Assembly (NCBI GenBank): GCA_002705125.1
Contig: PAHQ01000006.1
Location: 1-14,524 of the forward strand
Direction of reading: 5' to 3'
DNA: 14,524 nucleotides
DNA from: Verrucomicrobiales bacterium
GTDB taxonomy: Bacteria > Verrucomicrobiota > Verrucomicrobiia > Verrucomicrobiales > DEV007
Part shown: positions 1-6,200 of the stretch, piece after piece
Numbering within the stretch: the stretch's first letter is position 1
How the letters are laid out: the number at the start of each line of letters is the position of its first letter
Made by a program: the position numbers and the translations under genes
Notes under the pieces: generated by a model
Told to the model about the DNA's origin: nothing
Databases searched by the model: none
Seen by the model: only the letters and a program-made list of their open reading frames with translations

Positions 1-149
1 GTTTTTTCTTCAGTCTTCTCAATATAAAAACTCGAAACCGGCCCCTCATTGGCGGGAGAATCTTCATCACCCCAGTTTGGGAAATCTTTTGTCGCAGATA
101 GCAAAAGAGAGCCAACGATAATAACTGAAAGTAATCCAAAAAATTTCAT
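1..149 (-). CDS. MbhE/MnhB-type antiporter subunit, N-terminal fragment (cut by window edge)
   Basis: The frame opens with ATG at 149 and stays open to base 1, giving 49 residues. They comprise one N-terminal membrane segment or signal anchor (about residues 4-19, FGLLSVIIVGSLLLSA) and then 'DFPNWGDEDSPAN' and 'SSFYIEKTEE'. A hydrophobic helix followed by a P..GD..SPA......YIE pattern is characteristic of the MbhE-like segment that precedes MnhB, or forms the end of MrpA, in multisubunit Na+/H+ antiporters. The start lies 5 bases after the stop of the DUF4040 gene, and an AAGGA ribosome-binding site sits in the end of that gene (spacing 9), so translation is probably coupled. Whether this is a stand-alone MbhE or an MbhE-MnhB fusion cannot be decided, because the rest lies outside the window. 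The family call rests on a short motif and on the neighbouring genes. Confidence 0.72.
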   Translation of the reverse strand, partial: MKFFGLLSVIIVGSLLLSATKDFPNWGDEDSPANEGPVSSFYIEKTEEK

Positions 150-154
150 TGAGA

Positions 155-475
155 CTAATCCTTGGACCTCCTCGTAGTGGAAAAAACTGTGGCTATCATT
201 ATTACAGTGGACACACCTGCTCCAACTGCAGCTTCCGTGAAAGCAACATCAACTGCTCCCATTTCAGCCCACAACAAACATATTAGAAAAGAGTAAATTC
301 CAAAAACCATGGATGCTCCTAATAGATCTTTAACGCGCAGTGCAATTACTGCGGTAACGACCAAAAAGATCAATATAATTATGTCAAATTGCCAAATCAA
401 TGATTGTCGTGCTTTAAATTTATTATTTCTTAACTCTCTTCCTAGTTGCAGTCTTCTTCTTAGCCACAGACTCAT
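155..475 (-). CDS. MbhD-like (DUF4040) membrane subunit of Mrp/Mbh-type antiporter
   Basis: This 106-residue inner-membrane protein has about three transmembrane helices (residues 30-46, 50-70, 78-98). The core from RVKDLLGASMVFGIYS to the EMGAVDVAFTEAAVGAG block (71-87) is the conserved signature of DUF4040/MbhD. That domain is fused into MrpA in classical antiporters and free-standing in Mbh-type complexes; it forms part of the ion-translocating membrane arm. The ATG at 475 overlaps the end of mnhG by 53 bases and is preceded by AAAGGA at a spacing of about 11 bases. It adds an Arg-rich leader (MSLWLRRRLQLGRELR) that is unusual for the family. An alternative TTG at 400, just after the mnhG stop, would remove this leader but has no visible Shine-Dalgarno. 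The family assignment is firm; the exact start is not. Confidence 0.85.
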   Translation of the reverse strand: MSLWLRRRLQLGRELRNNKFKARQSLIWQFDIIILIFLVVTAVIALRVKDLLGASMVFGIYSFLICLLWAEMGAVDVAFTEAAVGAGVSTVIMIATVFSTTRRSKD

Positions 476-851
476 TTGATAGAGAATCCTTTAAAAATGG
501 ACCTCCAAGATCATTTATTTTAGTTTTCTTATCTTTGGAAACTGGAATGATTCCATCATCGAAACCAGCTTTCATTAAAAGGTGGGTGCTTGTAGGACTC
601 GTAAGCATAATGAGTACGGCTATAGCCAAGATTTTGATGGCTACTAGCACACTACTTCCTTCAAAATCACCGATCACTTGAATGGCCATACCGCTCATAA
701 TCAGAATAGTGGACAATGTATCACCTTTCCCCGCCGCATGCATCCTAGTATAAAAATCTGGAAATCTTAAGATCCCGATGCTAGCCCCCAAAAAGAAAAC
801 CAACCCTGAGAGAATTAAAATAATGCTTACTATGTTTAATAATTCACCCAT
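423..851 (-). CDS. mnhG: Na+/H+ antiporter subunit G (MnhG/PhaG family)
   Basis: This 142-residue inner-membrane subunit has three transmembrane helices (about 5-24, 45-62, 67-84). It carries the family signature GILRFPDFYTRMHAAGKGDT (26-45) and LTSPTSTHLL (83-92). It is an accessory subunit of the Mrp-type cation/proton antiporter. I start it at ATG 851 rather than the in-frame GTG at 860. A strong AAGGAGG lies 11 bases before the ATG but only 2 bases before the GTG. The ATG overlaps the stop of mnhF (ATGGGTGA), which implies translational coupling. The C-terminus (97-142) extends beyond the usual core as a Lys/Arg-rich tail (KKKTATRKRVKK at the end), and its coding sequence overlaps the next gene by 53 bases. 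In a membrane protein such a tail probably faces the cytoplasm (inference). Confidence 0.92.
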   Translation of the reverse strand: MGELLNIVSIILILSGLVFFLGASIGILRFPDFYTRMHAAGKGDTLSTILIMSGMAIQVIGDFEGSSVLVAIKILAIAVLIMLTSPTSTHLLMKAGFDDGIIPVSKDKKTKINDLGGPFLKDSLSNESVAKKKTATRKRVKK

Positions 852-1158
852 CAAGATCACGCCCTCCTTGAGGAACTTGACCGTATGCGGGTCTTGTCCT
901 GTTAAAATATCTTGCGGCAGCCAACGAACCTAAAAAATTTAGAGCCGCGTAGGCTATAGCAAAGTCAACAAACATTGCAACATTGTGAAAGAGAGCACCT
1001 ATAATAATTAAAAGCACTGCAGTTTTAGTCCCTATGACATTGACGGCAACGATTCTGTCAATCGCCGTGGGCCCTACAACGATTCGATACATAATAGGCA
1101 GCATCATTAAAAAAAGTGCTATCCCTGCGCAAATAAGAATGAAATCCATTTTAAACAT
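844..1158 (-). CDS. mnhF: Na+/H+ antiporter subunit F (MnhF/PhaF family)
   Basis: This 104-residue inner-membrane protein has three transmembrane helices (about 6-25, 36-57, 61-82). The family motifs are visible: YRIVVGPTAIDRIVAVNVIG (24-43, with the conserved Asp34-Arg35) and FVDFAIAYAALNFLG (63-77, with Asp65). It is a small membrane-arm subunit of Mrp/Mbh-type complexes. The start at ATG 1158 is supported by GGAG 8 bases upstream, which overlaps the mnhE stop region; the next in-frame ATG (1149) would lose that spacing. The gene starts 5 bases after mnhE stops and its stop overlaps the mnhG start. The hydrophilic C-terminus (84-104) is short and ordinary. Confidence 0.92.
   Translation of the reverse strand: MFKMDFILICAGIALFLMMLPIMYRIVVGPTAIDRIVAVNVIGTKTAVLLIIIGALFHNVAMFVDFAIAYAALNFLGSLAAARYFNRTRPAYGQVPQGGRDLDG
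863..869 (-). promoter_or_regulatory. Shine-Dalgarno of mnhG (decides the start)
   Basis: AAGGAGG on the minus strand lies inside the 3' end of mnhF. Its distance of 11 bases to ATG 851 is workable, whereas the distance to the alternative GTG 860 is only 2 bases. It therefore selects the ATG. It is the best Shine-Dalgarno sequence seen in the window; several other genes here have none. Confidence 0.8.
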
Positions 1159-1163
1159 TATAA

Positions 1164-1646
1164 CTACTCCGCAAAAACGTTTTTCACTCTTTGAGCCATG
1201 CTACTAACTAATCCCTTTGCTGCGTGATCACTGATGGCATGAACAGTAAACACATCTTTATCAATATCCAAAGTCACGGTTCCTGGAGTCAATGTAATTG
1301 ATTGAGCTAAGACATAATTTTCAAAATCCGTTTCGAGACCCGATCGAAAACGTACAATCTGAGGTTGAATTTGATCATTGATTTTAGGTGAAAACGAGAT
1401 CCTAAGTACGTGAATATTAGCCAAGACTATCTGCCACAATAACCAAATTAAATATCCGGGAAGACGAGCCAATTGCTTCAGTCTATGTATCAATTTCGCT
1501 GAACGGTCCTCGAACAAAAGATCTGAGGAAAGCCACGCAACAAGTGCACTTGAAATAACCCCTAGCCCAATATGAAAAGGGTCAATTAACCCAGATAAAA
1601 CTATCCAAGTTATTAATAATAATAGAAAAACTAATGCCCTGTACAT
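1164..1646 (-). CDS. mnhE: Na+/H+ antiporter subunit E (MnhE/PhaE family)
   Basis: This 160-residue protein has two N-terminal transmembrane helices (about 3-19 and 25-42) and a third near 61-82 (PGYLIWLLWQIVLANIHVLR). A soluble C-terminal domain follows with the family hallmark AQSITLTPGTVTLDI (114-128) and VHAIS (135-139). It is the first visible gene of the antiporter cassette, followed by F, G, an MbhD-like gene and an MbhE/MnhB-like gene with gaps of 5 bases or overlaps, so a single mRNA is very likely. No Shine-Dalgarno precedes ATG 1646. The 73-base upstream gap is AT-rich and holds a 14-base palindrome and a motif shared with the DUF1553 gene upstream region. The esterase upstream is on the same strand, with no terminator between, so read-through is possible. 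Confidence 0.9.
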   Translation of the reverse strand: MYRALVFLLLLITWIVLSGLIDPFHIGLGVISSALVAWLSSDLLFEDRSAKLIHRLKQLARLPGYLIWLLWQIVLANIHVLRISFSPKINDQIQPQIVRFRSGLETDFENYVLAQSITLTPGTVTLDIDKDVFTVHAISDHAAKGLVSSMAQRVKNVFAE

Positions 1647-1658
1647 TATAATTACAAT

Positions 1659-1686
1659 GTCTTAATTAAGACTAATAATAGCTAAC
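1659..1686 (-). promoter_or_regulatory. Candidate control region of the antiporter cassette (palindrome plus shared motif)
   Basis: A perfect 14-base palindrome, GTCTTAATTAAGAC, occupies 1659-1672. Directly upstream in the sense of transcription, 1672-1686 reads GTTAGCTATTATTAG on the minus strand and contains a TATTAT box (1680-1675) that could act as a -10. A TTGAAA at 1706-1701 is 20 bases from that box, longer than a normal spacer. A transcript starting about 7 bases after TATTAT would begin within the palindrome, which would fit an operator. All of this is pattern-based and the region is AT-rich, so chance is a real possibility. Confidence 0.3.
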
Positions 1687-1719
1687 CTTTTGGGGTTTTT
1701 TTTCAAGAATTATCGAAAA

Positions 1720-3207
1720 TTAAAGATCGTCAGTCTTGAACGGGCTAGCAGGGAGCCCCTCCTTATTTGAAAGGTTAGGGTTAACTAATTCATCCCAACC
1801 AAACCTAACATTTTTAGGACTAGAAATTGCGTCAGCACTAACCACAACATCCTGACCTTCAATCACTGCATTAGCAGGTAAAAATTTATTATCTGATCCT
1901 GAGATCATGAAATCTGATAGTTCATTCCCATCTCTAGAGACTAAACCACTACCAGTATTATTGAAAGATACTCTTATCTTGTTCCCCTCAACTGTCATTG
2001 ATTTATATAATGGCCCTGAAAAGGTGATGCCTTTTTTACCATAGTCTTTTGCAAGTGCCCACAAAGCTAATCTCTTACCGACGTCCTGTTTGTTTCGCGG
2101 ATGAATATCCTGGACATTACCAACGTCTGTGATGACTGCCATTCCAGTCCCAGGTACATTAAGTGTTGCTGTCTGAGCTTCCCATATATCAGGTAAGGCC
2201 TCACCTTTATTATATCTGTATGGTGCAATCTGAACGTAATAAAATGAAAGATCGTCATTGTTAAAGACATCTCGCCAACCAGAAATAAGGGCTTTCATTT
2301 TATCATGATAAGCCATGCCTTCTCCAACGTTTGATTCCCCTTGATACCAGATCGCCCCTTTAACAGAAAAAGGGACCACTGGAGCAATCATACCATTGTA
2401 TAAACCGGTGGGGTTCCCATGATTAAGTTTGGGGATCTGCGGCGGAGATGGAATTCTTCTTCCCTCATCAACAGCTCTTTTAACCGCTTCTGCCCACCTC
2501 TGCGCACGGTCAACTACCTGATCTAAATTGGTATATCGTCTCACTTTATCAGCTACACCCCTTAGGCTTGGAACCGAGTCAAAACCTGACACCGGCGTCC
2601 AAGGCTCTATTCTCGTGCCCCCCCATGCAGAACCTATTAATCCTATCGGAACTTTAAGTTCATTATGAAGATGTCTCCCAAAATAATAAGCCACCGCAGA
2701 AAAATTAGGAATGTTCTCGGGACTACATTCTTTCCATGAAGCATTACAATCTGACTCTGGAAAAGAGGATGCTTTTTTAGGAACATGAAAGAGCCTTATT
2801 TTAGGAAATTTTGCATTAGTGATCTCCTCAGCTGGATTATTAGAAGCTTTAACAGACCACTCCATATTCGATTGGCCAGAGCAAACCCATACTTCTCCTA
2901 CGAGAATATTTGATAAAATAACTTCATCCTCTGGTGAAGCTATCTTCATTTCATATGGACCACCGACTTTTAAAGGATCTAGATTAATCGCCCACTTACC
3001 ATTCTCGAGAGCCTTTGTTTTCTTGACTTGACCCGCTATTGAAACTGTCACTTCATTTCCTGGATCATCCTGACCCCAAATCGGAGATACAGAATCACGC
3101 TGCAAAACCATGTTTGAACTAATGACTCGTGGCAATTCAAGACGAGCATGAGCCGACAGTGATAGAAGACTAAATATAATAATTAGAGTAACATTTTTCG
3201 TCTGCAT
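1720..3207 (-). CDS. Secreted sialate O-acetylesterase-like (SASA family) carbohydrate esterase
   Basis: The 495-residue protein has a Sec signal peptide (hydrophobic 8-18, probable cut after AHA at 19-21). An N-terminal beta-sandwich (about 22-100) starts with LPRVISSNMVLQR, typical of the family. The SGNH-like esterase core shows CSGQSNMEW (109-117, nucleophile Ser113), GLIGSAWGGTRIEPW (189-203), AIWYQGESN (285-293) and the acid/base pair in DIHPRN (Asp367, His369). It should remove O-acetyl groups from a glycan outside the cytoplasm. Sialic acid is only the family name; in such bacteria the substrate may be acetylated plant or algal polysaccharide or xylan (inference). The gene lies 74 bases after the lamin-tail/CotH gene stop, with no convincing terminator between them and no Shine-Dalgarno. 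Its length is close to that of single-domain bacterial members. Confidence 0.9.
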   Translation of the reverse strand: MQTKNVTLIIIFSLLSLSAHARLELPRVISSNMVLQRDSVSPIWGQDDPGNEVTVSIAGQVKKTKALENGKWAINLDPLKVGGPYEMKIASPEDEVILSNILVGEVWVCSGQSNMEWSVKASNNPAEEITNAKFPKIRLFHVPKKASSFPESDCNASWKECSPENIPNFSAVAYYFGRHLHNELKVPIGLIGSAWGGTRIEPWTPVSGFDSVPSLRGVADKVRRYTNLDQVVDRAQRWAEAVKRAVDEGRRIPSPPQIPKLNHGNPTGLYNGMIAPVVPFSVKGAIWYQGESNVGEGMAYHDKMKALISGWRDVFNNDDLSFYYVQIAPYRYNKGEALPDIWEAQTATLNVPGTGMAVITDVGNVQDIHPRNKQDVGKRLALWALAKDYGKKGITFSGPLYKSMTVEGNKIRVSFNNTGSGLVSRDGNELSDFMISGSDNKFLPANAVIEGQDVVVSADAISSPKNVRFGWDELVNPNLSNKEGLPASPFKTDDL

Positions 3208-3281
3208 ATAGATAGATGATGGTTAGTTTGAATCTAAATTACAAGACTAGACTAACTTAAACAATAGAAGGTTTAATCATT

Positions 3282-6200
3282 TCATGGTTCCTCTTTAACC
3301 AACAACCTTAAGAGCTGATTTCTTCCAACTGACTTTACAGAATCATTGATTTGAAATCTTACGGTTTCAGTTCCATCACCATTATTAATTCTTCCTCTAT
3401 ATTCAACTTCTTCGGAACCCCACTGTTTAAGATTATTTGATTTTTGTGCGGCAAAATAAACTTGATCGTGACCAATAGCCTGAATGAATTCGAGACGTAA
3501 TGCCCCTCCAACATCAAAGTCAACACTTACACTAGAATTATCTCTCACGAGAGGATTAGTATTTTCAAGATATTCAATAATAGAAAGCCTACCGTCTCCG
3601 TCATTATCTTCTAGCAATTTGATCCCTCCATTCCCGTCGATCCATGAAGAAATAGGAATAAAGTCAGTCGTGCCAGGAGATCCTCCAACATTTATACTTG
3701 TTCGCCAACTCTGAGCTTCTGAAGGATCATTAATTCCAGGCATCATCAAGGTTAATGAATAACCACTAGTATCCGCACTGACCGGCCAGGGCCGGTCATC
3801 TCTGTATGAAAAATCTGATATTGTGAAATTTGCAGAGTTATACAAAGTGATCCTTTCTCCAGCATTTGAGAGCTTATTTGTGCCATCATCTTTAATGAAT
3901 GAGTGATTTAACAATACGCCACTTTGAAGTTCTCCATACCTTTTGGTAAATGCTGCTGAATTAGACGATAATACCATTCGTGAATCTGGGCCCAGAATTG
4001 TTCCAACAGGAATGGTGAAATCGATTCCATTAACGAATTGCACATCGCTTAAATCAAGAGTTTTTGAATCACTTAGGTTTACCAATTCGATCCATTCAAA
4101 CATTGAAGCATTAGAGAATCCTGCGTTAATCTCCTCCTCGCTAGGGGGTAAAGGATGATAATGCACTTCACTGATAGCTAAATTTTCTGGACTAGCAGAC
4201 TCAATAGAACCATTTCCAATTACGTTGTAATCTACCGAACCAATTAGTTCTCCATCAAAACCAACGCCCTGCAAAGTGTAATCATTAGCACCAGATGCGA
4301 CCGGCAAATTAACTTGCCAACTATTATCATCGATCCATTCGACATCAAGTGATTCACTAGATCCAGCCAGCTTAATTTCCCTAACATCAACCCACGCATC
4401 ACCGCGGACTGATACTGTAGATTCATTGGTGTTAGTACCGCTCCTACTGGTTACTTTGAATGTAACCTTAGAAACTGCATTATTAATCAGATTTCTAACA
4501 TGGTTTGATCTGGAGCGTATATAACTAGCATATCCATTCAAATTTTCAGAAGGAAGGAAATCTGAGTAATGTCGTAACCATGGAGTCATGTAATCGGAGT
4601 TGAATGAGCTCTCTATGATATCAAGCAAGTGCCCATAATAAGCGCGCTCATACTTAGGACCAATTCCAATGAGTTTATTTAGATCACTGCTAGGAGTCAC
4701 TCCAGAGGTGGCCCCATTAGTGAATGTGAAATCCATATCCCAAGGGAAGTACATTGCCTTTCCATCATTCGGTCTGATGTAAAATATCGCATTATGCCAG
4801 GCGCCACTCGGATGAGTAGCATAATTATCACCAATACCACCTAGGTTTTGCACAGCAAAAGATCTCAACCACTGATCAACATCAATAACTTCCTCTACTG
4901 AATCTCTGTATAATTGCCCAGAAAGTCCCATTGTATTTAACAAATTAATCAAGCCAGAATAATCATCCGCATCACGATTGTTTTTTATTAACCAATGCCA
5001 ACGATATAGTTCCTTATCTTCTCCTCCCTGGTTCCGCATTGGAACACCAACGACACCATCAGGTTGGGGCAACTTGAGCCCTTCTCTGCCTCCATTTGTC
5101 CCGTTTGGGTGATAAATTAATTCAAATTCAAACATCTTTCCATCATCACCATTATCTATGGCATTCTCCAACCATTCATCATCATAACGAGACTTCATTA
5201 ATATACCTGAGGTAGCACGGTTAGACCTTGGCTGTATAACCCAAGCAATATCATCATACATACTTGGTATATCACCTGACCTAGTGGCTATGTGTTTGAT
5301 CATAATCTCTCGCTGACTTGATCGATCAATTGCAATCGATCCATGGGCTCCTAAAAATTTATTATCGGCCGGAAATTTTATATTAAACCCAACACGATTC
5401 TCAGTAGATCGACCTCGTTGACTACTCTTAAGGCGAACAGAGCATCCATAATAAATAATTTCATCATTATGAATAACTGTACAAGGGAGACGATCATTAC
5501 TCATAACCTCTGTGACATTATGCATAAAGTTTGCGTCATCGACCGGCATAATAATACGCAAATTCGTTGGATATACTGACCCTGATTGTAACTTTGACTT
5601 ACCATCTTCCCAGGGAATCATCGCCCTCGATTCCTTTCCTTCTTTTGGAAAAAAGGATCTAGCACCTAAAGTGTCCACGGCTTCAATATAAAACTGAGCC
5701 CTCGCACCTTTTGATTGACCTGGAATTATAGCTCGATAAATATTACTGGATCCTGCAATCATAGGAATCTGACGAAATGACCCAGAATTAATTGAGTAAT
5801 GTAAAGTCACATTATCTACGCCCTCGTAGTCCTCAATAAAAGCACTGACCTCAACCACCTGATTACCCTGAGGGACGGCCGGCTCATGAATTGAGTCCTT
5901 GAATGTTGGGCCTGAGTTTTGCTCATAGATTGAATTTTTTCTACCTGGAGTTCCTCCCCCATTAGGATCCTCAATCGGCAGAATATCCGTGCGTGGAAGA
6001 CGGTTAAAGTAAAGCCTTGAATTAAGCTGATTGGAACCTGAAATCCAACGGGCACGAAAACTTATCCTGTATTCTTTTGAGGAACTTATATTTACAAAAC
6101 TATTTCCTGATTTTAGAGACGTCTCCGCGCAGTTATGCATATGCTCAGTGGATCCAGAAGATCTTAAATGCATGACTTTATTGCCGGCAGAATCAGGGTC

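Noticed and set aside
852..860. GTG at 860 as start of mnhG
   Set aside because: The AAGGAGG site would be only 2 bases away; it fits ATG 851.
1684..1702. AACC..GGTT followed by a run of T on the plus strand, terminator-like
   Set aside because: The stem has only four pairs and no plus-strand gene ends here; on the minus strand, where the genes are, the tail is a run of A.
3236..3264. TTGTTT and TAATTT with a 17-base spacer as promoter of the esterase gene
   Set aside because: Each box matches consensus at only three of six positions in AT-rich DNA; kept only as a possibility.
3257..3276. Hairpin TTAAAC / GTTTAA after the lamin-tail/CotH gene stop
   Set aside because: Six weak pairs with an 8-base loop and no T-run on the minus strand; not enough for a terminator.
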